This document shows, piece by piece, positions 22,283-34,012 of a stretch of 64,000 nucleotides of DNA. The stretch lies in NCBI GenBank assembly GCA_036426205.1, contig CM071568.1, positions 51,744,040-51,808,039 of the forward strand, in the 5' to 3' direction. A model generated the notes under the pieces. The model made no database searches and was not told the DNA's origin. It saw nothing but the letters and a program-made list of their open reading frames with translations. A program made the position numbers and the translations under genes. The stretch is from Ascaphus truei (Eukaryota > Chordata > Amphibia > Anura > Ascaphidae). The first letter of the stretch is position 1. Every line of letters starts with the position of its first letter.

Positions 22283-22345
22283 AAAACATATATGGTAATA
22301 AGTATAAAGTTTAAATACTTCAATACTTATTACATTATATGTTTT
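22283..22345. repeat. Inverted repeat around AAACATATA...TATATGTTTT
   Basis: ACATATATGGTAATAAGTAT is answered by ATACTTATTACATTATATGT, a ~30-base arm palindrome that opens the composite element described next. Confidence 0.6.
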
Positions 22346-22930
22346 GTCAATTGGATGTAGCATTGGGCACCCCTGTCTTTTGTTGTATACATTTGCCACG
22401 CTCAGTAGCCATCTTTTTGACATAAATATATATTCAAGATGTGGTAGGTGTAAGAGTTTGAGCTAGCTGGGAATGTGTGTGTTAATCAATTTCTGACTGG
22501 CAACAGTTGTATGGAGGTAGGTGGCACCTCCACCCAGAGCTCACTCCTCCTCCCCTTTTTAACTTGGGAGGTCTTTTCACTTTACTGCAAGAACAGGATC
22601 TACTATGGTTCTATCCCCTCATACAGAGGTAAAAGGAAGGGTTCACAGTGTAGTGTAGGACCTGCATTAATTTTGCTTTACCTTGACGTGGTATGCAAGC
22701 TTATGACGCTTTGGCCAAAGGGTTTAACTAAATAAACAAGTAGTTATTATTATTTTTGAACTTTATACTTATTACCATATATGTTTTGTCAATTGGATGT
22801 AGCATTGGGCACCCCTGTCTTTTGTTGTATACATTTGCCACGCTCAGAAGCACTCTTTTTGACAGAAATATATATTCCTGATGTGGTGGGTGTAGGAGTT
22901 TGAGCTAGCTGGGAATGTGTGTTAATATAA
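22325..22930. mobile_element. Composite element bounded by ~155-bp direct repeats
   Basis: The units at 22325-22476 and 22763-22928 share GTTTTGTCAATTGGATGTAG, CATTGGGCACCCCTGTCTTT, TATACATTTGCCACGCTCAG and TTTGAGCTAGCTGGGAATGT. Between them a GTATGCAAGCTTATGACGCTTTGGCCAAAG-type block (22690-22725) also occurs in the element at 42.08-42.87 kb. No coding capacity. Confidence 0.65.
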
Positions 22931-23380
22931 TAAAAGCCTACTCAATGGTAGGGAGGCTAATATACAACAGTGTCTAACTAACACACTGGCTGGCTAGGCC
23001 AGTTTCCAGTTTTAAACAATACACTCAGGTCTGGAACAAGCATATAAAAGTCCTTATCTGTGTTTGTGGGAACTCGGTCCCAAGAGAGTTCAGGAAATCC
23101 CTCTAGATGCTGCAACACTGACAGGACAACTCTGCTCCCTCAGTAGATAGTGGAACTCTGGTTCCTTGGAGACAAGTCCCACATCCGGCCTGCTTGTTCT
23201 ATTTCATGGAGCATTTGTTCCTGGTGTGGGTCCCAGGCGGTTCAAGAGGTCCTACTTCCTGCAGGCCTGGGGAACCATATCAACCAGTCTCCTTCCTGGT
23301 TGAGAAAGTCTCTCTTCTGGCAGGCTGCTGTTTGCCTTTTTAAACCCCTTTGCAGTCAGCAGTTCAGTCTACCTTAATAT

Positions 23381-23385
23381 AGTGT

Positions 23386-23449
<64 letters not shown>

Positions 23450-23452
23450 TGT

Positions 23453-23486
<34 letters not shown>

Positions 23487-23512
23487 GGTTGTGTGTGTGT
23501 GTGTGTGTGTAA
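23381..23512. repeat. (TG)n microsatellite
   Basis: About 130 bases of TG with a few GG interruptions. Confidence 0.95.
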
Positions 23513-23589
23513 AATTATAAATATCCACAGCAGTTTCCGATTCTTCAATACAAAGTTTATTCCATCCAATATAACAAAGATTATATAAA

Positions 23590-23645
23590 AACTGGGAGAT
23601 GTTTATCGTTTACATAGCCCTTTGTCAAGCACCTAAAACAGTGTA
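23590..23645 (-). other. Possible decayed hammerhead-like motif
   Basis: On the minus strand, GCTTGACAAAGGG followed by AAACGATAAACATC matches the U3/A8 core (TTGACAAAG) and a disrupted GAAACATGT end. It is followed by an AATAAAC on that strand. The hairpin is not convincing. Confidence 0.25.
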
Positions 23646-24059
23646 TCTCACACTGACGTTTTATAGTGAGGCTTATTGTCAATAATGGTGCCAGAACTGC
23701 ATAATTTCACGTTCACGGGTGGCCCAGGAGCAACTTCACATTAGACAAAACAGTTTTCAATAGGGTGGAACCCACGTGTGCACAATGGTATCCCATAAGT
23801 TTCATAATCCTAGGGTTGCCAGATGTCTCGTATATACGAGATTGTCCCTTTTTTCAATGAATTGTCCCATTGCCCTTTAAGGTCTATTGGGTGCATAATT
23901 GTCCCATATTTCAGGGGGCAATGGACAATTCAGGGGTGCATGAATGTCCGGCCCGCAGTAATGGGAGGAGGAATCCACTTACAATGTCCATTGTCTGCCA
24001 CCAGTATGGACTCCACTCCACAGTTAAGAGCTGTGGACTGTGATGGGGCACTTTTAGTG

Positions 24060-24235
24060 AGGAGAGGGATGAGAGATGGAGGGAGGGGGGGGCTGAGAAA
24101 TAGATGAAAAGGGGGACGAAATTAATAGATGGAGGGTTGAGAAACGAATGGAGGGGTGGAGGGATGGATGGAGGGCGGGAGAATAAGAAATGGAGGTGGG
24201 GAGAGAAGAGATGGGGAGGAGAGGGTATGAGTTGG
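24060..24235. repeat. GATGGAGGG-type purine-rich repeat
   Basis: Irregular GATGGAGGGRGG units; the minus-strand Pro/Ser ORF over it is a composition effect. Confidence 0.7.
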
Positions 24236-24315
24236 AGAGAAATGGTGTAAATCTTTGTCACTGCATTATATTTGAAATGTATGGCTTTAAATGTTCTTTT
24301 CTTCTGGATTTTGGC

Positions 24316-25215
24316 ATCCCGTCCAGTGTTGCCATCTGGAGACGCACACTGGCACCATTATAACGTCCATAGCAGCCATCATCAGACAGCACCCAGCTCG
24401 TGGATTCATGAGCTGGGCACGCTACAGTATACCGACTAGTGAATCAGCGAACAAAGCGAAAATGGGTGAACGATGAGAAAATGTGTAAAAGAACAGTAAT
24501 ATTATACTGAACTCAAAAAATAGTGTCAAAAACAAGTGTCAAAAAAAAATTGCACTCACTAAGGGATGTCCAATAGAGGATTGATAGGGCTAATGGAAAT
24601 CCTCAAAGTGAAGAAAAATGAAAAACATAGCATAACAACGTTTTAATAATGAAGAGTAGGCATGTAACGATTTATCCCAACTTGTTGATGTACAGTGTTT
24701 ATTGTGTGGAAAGAAATAATTAAACTCATGAGGCATGATACAGTAAACTTTTATGTTTATGAAGCTATAAAACCTATAGCAGTATAGAATTTAAGATATT
24801 GACAAAATGGTGTTTATTGTTACCTTATATTTCTCATCTTTTTGCGCATTAGAATTGATCTATTCATCTGGGTATTAAATGTTAAGGTGACATAATGTGA
24901 TGTGTCCTTTATTTGGGTTGAAATAAATCTGCTGTTAGATGCTAGCTATATATTGTATTAAATAAGGTTGTTGCAGCAGTAGATCTATCTTTGGAGAATT
25001 AGTAATTGTATAGTGTACACCCTTTTGATACTGTTTGTTCCCTGTGTAAGTTTAGAGGGATGTTCCTGTTTAAACAAAACTGCTAATGAGGGGGGGATAC
25101 GTGACAGTGTAGAACTTCCTTGATTTTCTCAAGTTCCCTCGCACCAAGCATCTCTGATGATGGTTGCTATGCACATTGATGTGGACGCCGATGCATATCT
25201 CCGGGTGGCAACACT
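24316..25215. mobile_element. Non-autonomous element with ~80-bp imperfect inverted ends
   Basis: The left end CAGTGTTGCCATCTGGAG through CATCATCAGACAGCACCC (24321-24395) is matched in reverse at 25137-25213 (TCTGATGATGG, TGCTATG, CTCCGGGTGGCAACACTG). The 730-base interior is AT-rich with no ORF. No target duplication was identified. Confidence 0.55.
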
Positions 25216-25429
25216 GAGGATCATGTTGCTGTGCACACTTGGGGTCTGCCATATTAACAATTGTTTTTTTCTACAGAAAAGAGAATGACGTGGGCATAGA
25301 GTAACAGGGGAGTGACATTGAGTTGAGAGAGTAACATGGGGACAAAAAAGTTACATAGGTGACAAAAAAGGGTAAATGAGGTGAGAGTGTGACAAGAGGG
25401 AGTAGTGTTCCATCCTCCTCAAATACTAT

Positions 25430-25790
25430 CAGGCCTGGCAACCTCTACTTCTTAAGGCAGCAGCTCTGGCAGCAAGTCAGATCAACACTTGGATCGTTTC
25501 CCTGCCTCAGTGTTCCTTTGAGCTTCTGCTGCTACTGCTGCTTCACACAGCTGTTATGAATCATCCTCTACATTCCTGATTTCCGCCTACCCTGACCCTG
25601 GTTTGCCTGACTATTCTTTTTTCTTGCCGCCTGCTTTGACCCCAGGTTGCTTGACTATGCTGGCTCTCTTCCAGCCCTGACCCCAGCCTGCCTGGCTATC
25701 CACTACCTGCCTGTCACAGCCATCGGGATTCTCTCTCTGCCTCGAGTCCATTAACACTGCTGCCTGACAAGTACAGCTGAAGGGACTGCA
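25430..25790 (+). repeat. LTR-like CTGACCCCAG/TTGCCTGACTAT-repeat segment
   Basis: Imperfect units with CCTGACCCTGGTTTGCCTGAC recur three or four times. A similar style is seen in the 3' half of the solo LTR at 43304-44157. Boundaries are not visible. Confidence 0.35.
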
Positions 25791-26204
25791 GGGACTAATT
25801 GTAGCTCTAAGGCATCCTGTGTGCTACCTGCCTCACCTCCTCTGCTAATTGGATCCCGTTGTCAGAGAAAGTGGAGCCAAAACCATAAACAGAGCTGTAA
25901 TAACCCCTGTGGTTCCTACAGCTGGACTAGAGGATGTAGAGACACATGGATGGTTTGAGGGGCAGTGTTTAAAAGGGAGGGTTCCTATTCTCCATGTTAC
26001 CTCTCATCGCCCCCTATGCAACAGATGGGCATTAGATGGTCAGGAGTAGGGGGGAAGGACCCAAATCCAAACTTGAAGCAAAAATGTGTTTTGGTTAATT
26101 TCTGTCACAGGTTTGCATTGTAGATAGGAATTTGCAGTGTGGAATAATCCGAACTGCGAGTGTTTCAGATGATTCAAGGAATTCAGACTCTCCGAGTTAT
26201 TTAT

Positions 26205-26700
26205 TTTTTTTCTTCCGGAATTTGAACCCATGAATATGTCCATCCTTTATATATAAAGTGTACGGCATTACAGACAGCACTCCTATGGTAAAGTTTAAAG
26301 TACACACTGTCTGGTGTACGGGAACGACAGGAGGGACCCTTAACCCTCCCAAAACTATAGAGCAACAAAGGTGATGTTCCCAGCACTCAATGTGAATAAA
26401 ATGAAAAAACACTGTAATATGCCAAAATATATCATTTGTATTGAAAATAGAAATACACAATATAAAGCTATACAATCTAAAGGATGCTATAACGTTCCAA
26501 TGGAAAATGTATGCGCACACAAGCCAAAAAAATGGTGTGATGGGAGGGGAGAGATGTGGGGAAGGGAAGGAAAAACAAGGGAAAACACAAGGGGGATAAA
26601 GTAGTGACAATAAACTGCCTAACGGCAAAAGACAGAGTAGATGTGATTAAGTAAAGTGGGGCAACGTTTCGGGAAGGATGCCCCTTCCTCAGGCCCGTTC
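26205..26700 (-). mobile_element. PLE 3'-terminal fragment
   Basis: On the minus strand a hammerhead-like motif (26700-26655) is followed by TTTATTGTCA and, further on, a TGTGAGTGCT-like GAGTGCTGGGAACA block. The same order is seen in other PLE-like ends here (for example 30155-29880). No coding sequence remains. Confidence 0.45.
26655..26700 (-). ncRNA. Hammerhead-like ribozyme motif, copy 6 (C3/G8 type)
   Basis: On the minus strand: stem I GGGC (26696-26693) with GCCC (26662-26659), core CUGAGGA (26692-26686), extra A (26685), stem II GGGG (26684-26681) with UCCC (26674-26671, one G-U), GAA, palindrome ACGT (26667-26664) and T at 26663. Confidence 0.75.
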
Positions 26701-27430
26701 CCACAGATCATTAAAAAAGGAACCTTTGGTACTTCCCTTCATACCATACCACAGATATGTTCCTCCTGTCTGTAGTGTAATCATGTACAAAACAGAACTA
26801 CATAAAGTTGTACTTCCATAGACAAGGAAATCTAAAAACAGGAACACTAATTGGTAATGTCAATGTGTCCACACAAGGTTACACTGCTAATACAAGTAAT
26901 CCAATCAATACCTGTTAAGTGCTAACTGGCAAACCCTGGTATACTAGTGTACACAATTTCAGGTAAGTCACAATGTTGCAATCATAAAAGAACCAGTATA
27001 ATGCAGATGAGTAGTAATCTGGAGCAGAAAAATTAAGCAATGCTACTTTACATGTTTCTAACCCTAAGGGAAATCCCAATCAATGAGGAAAGTTAGCAAT
27101 TTAGTAAACAGAAAAGTCAGCAGTAACAAGGTTACACAAGAGCTAACATCAGCTCATACGTGTCACCAGTCTCTGGAGCAGCTTGCAATGTCCGACAGCA
27201 ATTCAGCTGCTTTATCAGTCCTTTCAGATTAGGGCGGTGGGTGTGGTCATCCAAATCCAAGTACCATCATTGGTAGACTCACTCTGCCCCGCCGAGCACC
27301 GCAGTTGCAGCCCATACATGCTCTGCTCTGATTTACATTCCCAGGCACAGCTGAATAGACTCCCTCCTGCATCAGACATCAGGAAAAGGTGCCGCCCCAA
27401 TGGGATGTTCCTTCTTTAGTTTGCAGAGTC
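26701..27430. other. Unassigned stretch
   Basis: Mixed AT-rich sequence with no recognised repeat, RNA or coding region. Confidence 0.4.
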
Positions 27431-27434
27431 AGGG

Positions 27435-27965
27435 AGTTCCTACTCTAATATCACTGCATAATTTTAGTGCTGATCTGATCAAAATACACAGTTGACCATA
27501 GTATATGAAACTGTGCTGCACTCCACATGGCATTAATACTTACATAGTGTAGCTTTGGGTGTGTGTATCCATCTGCATTTAGCATTTACTCACTTTCATA
27601 CTTTTAACAACATACCACCCTTATTTGATTGGATGCAATTATTGTGTTTCATACACTGTGTATTTTGATTAGATCAGCACTAAAATTATGCAGTGATGTT
27701 AGAGCTGCGTCATCCTCCTCATGGCATTTATATATAGATATCTAGCACAGTTCACCGATAATCTACATGATCATGCTACATGTTTATTCACTCTAGATCT
27801 ATTTTGATATGGTGATTAATTAATATATACCATCTGTATGCATGAACATTGCACTGATTGACACACTCTGTACAGTATAACTGTGTATTTTGGATTAGAT
27901 TAGCATTAATATTATGCAGTGATGTTGGAGCTGCATCATGCTCCTCATGACTTTTATATTTAGTT
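27435..27965. repeat. Cluster of inverted and direct copies of an ~85-bp unit
   Basis: The unit carrying ATCACTGCATAATTTTAGTG, GATCTGATCAAAATACACAG is at 27450-27530, inverted at 27650-27735, and again in that inverted orientation at 27885-27965. The last two are direct repeats of each other. Confidence 0.7.
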
Positions 27966-28049
27966 AGTTATCACAGTTCCCTACACTACATGTCTTTTTG
28001 GTGCAGATTATTAAGACACAGTGGTTAATGAGTGTATATTTTTTGCATG

Positions 28050-29041
28050 TGTAACCCTTTTATCCCCCCCCCCCCCCCTAAGTGAGATGAGGGGGGGGGT
28101 ACTATCCTTCTCTGGTTACGTCAGGTTTAATGGTGCTGCAACTTGCTGGTAACAGGAGGGCTGAGGGCTCTGCGGTGGTGTGGGGAGAACCAGGACAGGG
28201 ACAGGGGACAGATTACCTTTGTTTCTCCAGATGGTGCAGTGCCTCCAGCCAGTAAGGATCCTCTGGGGTCTTCAGGGAATAGATCCTCACTGACACTCCT
28301 CATGCAGAGACAGGAAGCCACACAGCAATGTCTTTTCTTGGTGGTTTATTGCAGATAAGTGTACAGCATGTCACAACAGTTTGGCATGATCAGTCCTTTC
28401 TCTACCTAGTTCAGAGCCCTGACTAGTAGCATGATCTTCTCCCCCCCCTTCCCCTCAGCATGGGGGGAAGGGAAGAGACAGCTTTCTTCATGTGTTGTCT
28501 CCTCTATTTCAGTTCACTCTCAACACTAACTAACTGAATGAATAACTGACAACCTAATTTAGGAGGTATGTCCCAATTTGAACATCTCAGGGGAGTGTCT
28601 CTAACTTTGACTCATTACAAGCCAAAGCCGGATACAGATTGGCCCACACACAGCAGGGGGGGTTCCAACCAATATCCACCCCTTTGATTGACAACCTCAG
28701 AGTTGCAAGGTCCGCCCTCGAATATTGCTACAACATTCAAGGCTGAAATACACATACAGACCTCTTGAAGGAATTAACCTTTCCACTGCCTGCTCTAACA
28801 GGACTGACAGAGGAAAAGCCCAGAAAAAGAAGTAACTGCCGGGAGTCTATGTTACACATGCAGCTCCTTAAGTCAGTTCCAGTAAGAACCAGCCCCCGGT
28901 CCCTGATTGCACTACCTTCTCTGACTCACTGAGCTGCAAGGTGTGGGGAAAACCCATGATTACTTCTGCCAAACCTACCCTTACTAGGGATTACTGTCAG
29001 GAGGAGGGCAGACTTATAGCCCAAAAACAGCCGGGGCTACA
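28050..29041 (-). mobile_element. Solo LTR-like element, TGTAAC...GGCTACA family, second copy
   Basis: Begins TGTAACCC followed by a T/C-rich tract, carries GCTGGTAACAGGAGGGCTGA (identical to a block in the 21.1-kb copy) and ends GGGGCTACA after ATTACTGTCAGGAGGAGGGC. The flanks CATG and CATA are a near match for a 4-bp duplication. Longer than the 21.1-kb copy by about 210 bases. Confidence 0.55.
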
Positions 29042-29059
29042 CATATTTATTTATGTATA

Positions 29060-29205
29060 TATATGTGTGTGTGTGTTTTGTGTTGGTGTTCGTGTGGGCG
29101 ACACATGTGTGTGTGTGTGTGTGTGTGTGTTGTGTGTGTCAATGTGTGTGTGTGTGTTTGTCGTGTGTTGTGTGTGGTGTGTGTCTTGGTGTGGTGTGCT
29201 GTGGT
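29060..29205. repeat. (TG)n microsatellite
   Basis: TG-rich, interrupted by TGTTGTGTG and GTGGTG variants. Confidence 0.95.
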
Positions 29206-29249
29206 GTAGCCAAGTCTCCTTGGGCTGCTAATTATCTGGCCCCTCTAGC

Positions 29250-29760
29250 ACTGTAAGTCCCAGTAAAGAGTGGGCAGTGTTGGGAGCAAATCTTGCAGGG
29301 CCTGGTTGTATTGTTATGTGTATTACCTAATAAAGTTCAGGAGTAGCCTGGTATTAAAAGGGGGGCCAATGACTGATAGGAAGCCGGCTTACAAGCCACT
29401 CCCCAGGGAAGGAGGGGGTTTCCCTCTAGAGGTTAGAGTAAGGGTTCTGAGAGTTAGTTCTGTGCTGCCCTCCCTGCTATAAGGACACAGCAGTGAGTCT
29501 CTCCTGGATAGGAGTGGGCTGAGGCCTTGCCCTGTTAGGGGGTAAGGTATGCTGAGAAGAGTTACTCAGGGCCTCAAGCCCGGGAAACGCCTTTAGGGAA
29601 TAGAACCTGTAATGTCTATGATGTACCCAATAAATCCCAGTTATATCCTCTCTGGTGTTATGTCTGGAGTGTGAATACCAAGAAGAGTTGCCCATGAGGT
29701 TCATCCTGGCTGCACCAGGATCCTCCTTTTGCTTGAGGCACTGTGCAAACCGACGAACCA
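29250..29760 (+). other. Possible retroelement terminal region
   Basis: Two AATAAA-type signals (CTAATAAAG near 29325 and CCAATAAATC near 29628) and GC-rich stretches have the look of LTR R/U5 sequence. No matching partner is in the window, so it stays unassigned. Confidence 0.3.
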
Positions 29761-29786
29761 TCCTTGATAGCCTGTCCTGATGTCTT

Positions 29787-29868
29787 CCTATACCGTCGCG
29801 GAGATCTCAGGTCTTCTGTTCTACCAAACAGGTATGCACCCACAGCAGAAAACACCGGTAGCTATATA
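29787..29868 (+). repeat. Dispersed repeat, second copy (first at 176-262)
   Basis: Shares the CCAAACAGGTATGCACC core and flanking blocks with the copy at the start of the window. Confidence 0.5.
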
Positions 29869-29879
29869 ATGTCAATTAG

Positions 29880-30155
29880 GGTGGGAGGGAAAGGTACTAT
29901 ATATATATAACAATAGCAAGAATGTTCAGGGCACTCAAAGGGAGAAAGTAAAATGAAAAAACTTATCTGATCAGTCGTGGTGCTCACAGTGCGGCCAGGA
30001 TCACCATCCAGCAACAAAAAATAGATAAAACCCAATATCAAAGAATCTGGAGCACTCACACAATTCAAAAAATACAATTTAATGAAGTAACACAGGCATT
30101 AGGAGGTGGTATCATGAAAAAGAAGCAATTTTCAGACCTTACGTCCTTCTCAAGC
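29880..30155 (-). mobile_element. PLE 3'-terminal fragment with decayed hammerhead-like motif
   Basis: On the minus strand the motif at 30154-30122 has UUGAGAA directly followed by GGAC, loop GTAAG, GTCT and GAA. It lacks the extra A seen in other copies, and its AATTG end has lost stem III. Downstream are TTCATTAAATTG, GTGTGAGTGCTCCAGATTC and a T-rich tail. Confidence 0.45.
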
Positions 30156-30159
30156 TCCC

Positions 30160-30161
<2 letters not shown>

Positions 30162-30203
<42 letters not shown>

Positions 30204-30230
30204 ATATATATTATTATAAAAATTTAAAAT
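30162..30230. repeat. (TA)n microsatellite
   Basis: TA dinucleotides followed by mixed ATTATA. Confidence 0.9.
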
Positions 30231-30559
30231 AAAACAACACATCAAATTAGCACTACTTAGTTAAGTGAAACAGTGATTAAGCTGATTAGTGTACATGTGA
30301 AAATCTAAAAACTAATAAGTGTTATAACTAACAAATCTAATCATAAAATATATGATTGTATAAATAATTAATTAAACCAAACAAGTGATACAGTGAAAAA
30401 ACTGTGTGAAAAATCCAAAATAAGGATAAAGTCCAAATGATTTCACTTAATAATAATCCAGAGGGAGTGAAAGAGTCCCAGCGAACAAATAGATCCCAGG
30501 AGCTCCTTGCAGCTTCAACGAAGTGATGTAGCCACCCACATAACACCTAAAGAAACAAA

Positions 30560-30968
30560 ACAAAAAGAAGCGCAGGCCCCATAGCACGTAACTGCATATA
30601 AAAATGGTTATATTTAATAAAAAGAAGCAGTCCCTAGGAAGTACACTTAGAGGATGCTAAAAGAACACAAACATTTGAGAGACATCGCTAGGGGGAGTCA
30701 TCAAACAGAGGTGGAGGAGTCCGTGTATGATACTGTGCACCTGATCATCAAGGATTTCTGCATGCAGCTCCAGCACGAGCTCCCAGCCTCTTCAGCTTCT
30801 CACACTGCCTCACTTAGTTCCCTTTCGTGTGGAGTAAACAACAGGAGGGGGGGGGGGGTCAGCTGGATTTTGCAGGCAGCTCAGGAACTCCTCTCACACA
30901 TCAGTATGCAATGACATCACCACGTCCTTACGCGTTTCGTCACGTTGCGTGACTTCATCAGAGGTACA
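30560..30968 (-). mobile_element. PLE 3'-terminal fragment
   Basis: On the minus strand it begins with a hammerhead-like motif (30968-30920) and runs through TTTATTAAATATAACC to a GCGCTTCTTTTTG block near 30570. The same TTTATTAAAT feature follows copy 9 near 34340. No coding remains. Confidence 0.45.
30920..30968 (-). ncRNA. Hammerhead-like ribozyme motif, copy 7 (C3/G8 type)
   Basis: On the minus strand: stem I CCU (30964-30962) with AGG (30928-30926), core CUGAUGA (30961-30955), extra A (30954), stem II GTCACG (30953-30948) with CGTGAC (30944-30939) and loop CAA, GAA, palindrome ACGCGT (30935-30930) and A at 30929. The stem II helix is perfect over six pairs, and the core equals the textbook CUGAUGA plus one A. 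Confidence 0.8.
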
Positions 30969-31726
30969 TCCTCTGAATATAGCTGTGTAGTGTTAGAGGG
31001 TGCAGTATGAAAGGAGGTCATTTGAACTAAGAAGTGGTGAAGGAAGAGGAGAGATGGAGACATATGAATAGTTACAGGCACAATTAGGTTGGTAGAAAGA
31101 AGCACATACTGTATTTTGAAAAGAAGTGAGGTCAAAGCAAATAAAAACAGTAGTATTAGTGCTGAAATATGCAGTCTGGGATAGATAATGTCCTCCTTTC
31201 CAGTGTAGTTCCAAAATCCAGGAACCCGGGCATGTAGGTGTGTTGTCCACTTGTTTCACTCCTGTTCAACTCCCTGTTCAACTCCACACACTGCAAGCTA
31301 CTTAAAAAAATGCTACTTTAAATGTATGCTACTTATGAAGGTTCAGTGAGAATGGGAAATGAATCCCCAATAGGTGCTTCTAATATCCGGAGACAGATAG
31401 CCATATCGCATAATAGTCCAGGAAAAAATGTATCTTCAATAAGGCTTTACGTGCAGTGTAGGCTTAGATGCTCACCTTATAGCCATAGTGTGGGATAGCA
31501 AATAAAGGTTGAGGAACCCCAAAGTGAGTGTGTGTAATGAGCACTCAATGAAGAGAGCCCACCCCACACCCACTAATGGAGTAAGACACCTGTATCCCTA
31601 GGCTTGAGCAAAACAGTAGCCCAATAGTATATACAAACTGCATATTCTTGAAAAGAGGTTTAACTCACAGTTGATGCATGTCCTGGGAATTGCAGCGTGC
31701 CTCCTTCCGGTAGTAGTGAATCACAG
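30969..31726. other. Unassigned stretch before a fold-back element
   Basis: AT-rich, with a tandem CCTGTTCAACTC duplication near 31261. Nothing else recognised. Confidence 0.4.
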
Positions 31727-32033
31727 TAGAAAAGAATGGTGGAGCACTGCTGGAAAAAATGAAGGGCTGGAGGCTAATGGCAAAATTTTAAAATGCTTTA
31801 TTTTAATGCATGAGTAGACAGAGCTACAGAAAAACAGGTCCTCTAACGCATTCGCCGCTGGTAAAGCGCTTGTCCAAAGGTTTTTGACAAAGCGCTTAAC
31901 AGCGCGAAACGCGTTAGAGGACCTGTTTTTCTGTAGCTCTGTCTACTCATGCATTAAAATAAAGCATTTTAAAATTTTGCCATTAGCCTCCAGCCCTTCA
32001 TTTTTTCCAGCAGTGCTCCACCATTCTTTTCTA
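31727..32033. mobile_element. Near-perfect fold-back element with hammerhead-like motifs
   Basis: The left arm (31727-31860) and right arm (31903-32033) are almost exact inverted copies. Examples are AGAAAAGAATGGTGGAGCAC, GAAGGGCTGGAGGCTAATGG, TTAATGCATGAGTAGACAGA and ACAGAAAAACAGGTCCTCTA with their complements. The ~45-base centre contains the hammerhead hairpin. The near identity of the arms suggests recent formation or arm conversion. Confidence 0.9.
31876..31925 (+). ncRNA. Hammerhead-like ribozyme motif, copy 8 (U3/A8 type)
   Basis: Core UUGACAA (31884-31890), extra A31891, stem II GCGC/GCGC (31892-31895, 31902-31905), GAA (31906-31908), palindrome ACGCGT (31909-31914), T31915 and a short stem I (UUU with AGA). 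AATAAAG follows about 45 bases later. A decayed motif faces it on the minus strand of the left arm (CGAATGCGTTAG end). Confidence 0.7.
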
Positions 32034-33575
32034 CTTATGAAGGTTACTAGCATAGGCCCATAGTATGTACGAGTAGCAACTGCAGCGTGTAAGGAAAACA
32101 TACATCAAGTGTCTGTCTTCTATACAGGCTTATTTACAGTAGTTACATAATATATTGCTTCAAACCCATATACCCTGTGCTTATATTACATTATACTTAT
32201 TAACGTTAAGACTGCTGATCAGGCTTCTCCATCTCTATTGAATCTGTTATAGTTCTGTCAAATATTGTTTTTATATTTTTAGAAACCCATTTAGCCATTA
32301 GACAATTTTCTTCTTTTCATTTTGCCATAGTACACTGCTCTTAAAGTTGCCACTTGGCACTCTCTCAATTTTCTATAGATAAAAGGGCACAGTGAACATA
32401 CTCTGTACTCTGTTTGATCTCTCTTTGAATGACACATCATATTTTTCTGAAGAGTTCTCAGAAGGGTAATACAAAAATTGCTTTTGAGGCACTCAAACTG
32501 GATTTATCATTGCACATTGTCTTGGGAAATCCCAACATACCTTGTTTGTGACACTTTGATACCTCCCAATGTTTGAGGAAATACGACACTTCAAATACTT
32601 TTGTTTTCTAATGGATGCTGTTCGGATGTTTTCATCTAATGGAATATAATTCCAGCAAAACCCCACGTATTTAATTTCATTTTAGCAAAATTACTTGACA
32701 TGCCATTGATTATCTAAGTTATAGTGGACATGTCGGATACAGAAAACTGTACTTTTCAACTGGAGGACTTTAGCTCCTATATGGTAACATTTTTTAGTTG
32801 TGAACTTGAGACTTGAGGTGCACAATAACATTGGTATGTTTCTTTTTTTTTCTTTTTTCTTAATTATAATGCCTGTGTTATGGTGTTAATGGCATCTAGA
32901 TGCATGCTTGTAATATTAATGAGTAAATTGAAAGAAACTGGCAAATATGCAATACTTGACATTTTATGATTATAGTGGGTCGAATTGACAGCATATCATA
33001 TACAAGAAAAGAACAGTAGGTTGCAATAGCTATTAAGTGCAGTCGTAGAGCAGCGGCAAAGACAACATCATAGATAAATGATATAGAAGGTCTTTAAACT
33101 TCACTGAAACAAATGGCATGTTCTCCTTACTGACATTAATGTTGGAACTGTAGCACTATCTTGAGTCATGCAACAATGTATAGATTGTCTACAAATGTAC
33201 TTTGTATTCTGTCATTTTTGTATATGTAATTGTCTTCCTTTTTGTGTAGATTATATTTGGTTTTAATTAGAAATGGGCAAAATTTTCGCAGAGATCCGAA
33301 TACGCCGCGGATTGACAAGTTCCTTACAGCCGCGGAAATCCGTGGATCAGTCTTTAAAAGGCAATTTTTTTTTAACTTCCTATCACTGCAAATCCTACCG
33401 ATAGATTTGGAATCTGAATCTGCAAAACTGAATTATTATGGGAGGAGGAGTATATAAATAGGGGTGGTGCCTTTGTGTTGTAGACCGGGTTTGGCTCTGG
33501 GTTCATTAAGGCTGCTACTGCTGTAATACAATAGGTCAAATATTGCTCCCCCAGCTTCGTTTCTCCCCCCTGGCT
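32034..33575. other. AT-rich stretch, mostly unassigned
   Basis: Only a small inverted repeat around CCGCGG (about 33300-33350, in a region starting AGAAATGGGCAAA) stands out, perhaps a MITE end. No gene is supported. Confidence 0.4.
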
Positions 33576-33579
33576 CCGT

Positions 33580-33760
33580 TTTGCCCCCCCCCCCCCCCAC
33601 CCCTTTTCCCCCCCCACCTCCCTCACCCCCCGCCTCCTCGCGCCCCCCCGCCTAGCCCCCCCCCCCCCCCGATACACACAGTGACACACACACACACACA
33701 GTGACTGACACACACAGTGACAGACACACTGACACACACAGTGACAGACACAGAGACATC
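33580..33760. repeat. C-rich and (CA)n low-complexity tract
   Basis: Poly-C runs with CCTCC, then ACACACAGTGACAGACAC units. Confidence 0.9.
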
Positions 33761-33877
33761 CCCCTGCCCCCTGCCTTTCCCGCCCCTCTCTTCTCAACTG
33801 ACTAAATAGGAAGTGCAATGCCCTAAGTAGTTTCAACAGGCACCACCCCTCTGTCTCTTGATTGGACACAGAGTCAG

Positions 33878-34012
33878 GTGACCTGCCTTCACCATCTCAG
33901 GGCACTTGCTTGAGGTGGGGAAAACCCATGATAACTCCTGCAAACCTGCCCTTACGCAGAGATTACTGCCAGGATGAGGGCAGAACTATAGCCCAAACCA
34001 CACAGGCTACAT
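33878..34012 (-). repeat. Partial copy of the TGTAAC...GGCTACA LTR-like family
   Basis: The right end only: GGGGAAAACCCATGATAACT, GAGATTACTGCCAGGATGAG and AGGCTACA, aligning with 28935-29041. Confidence 0.55.
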
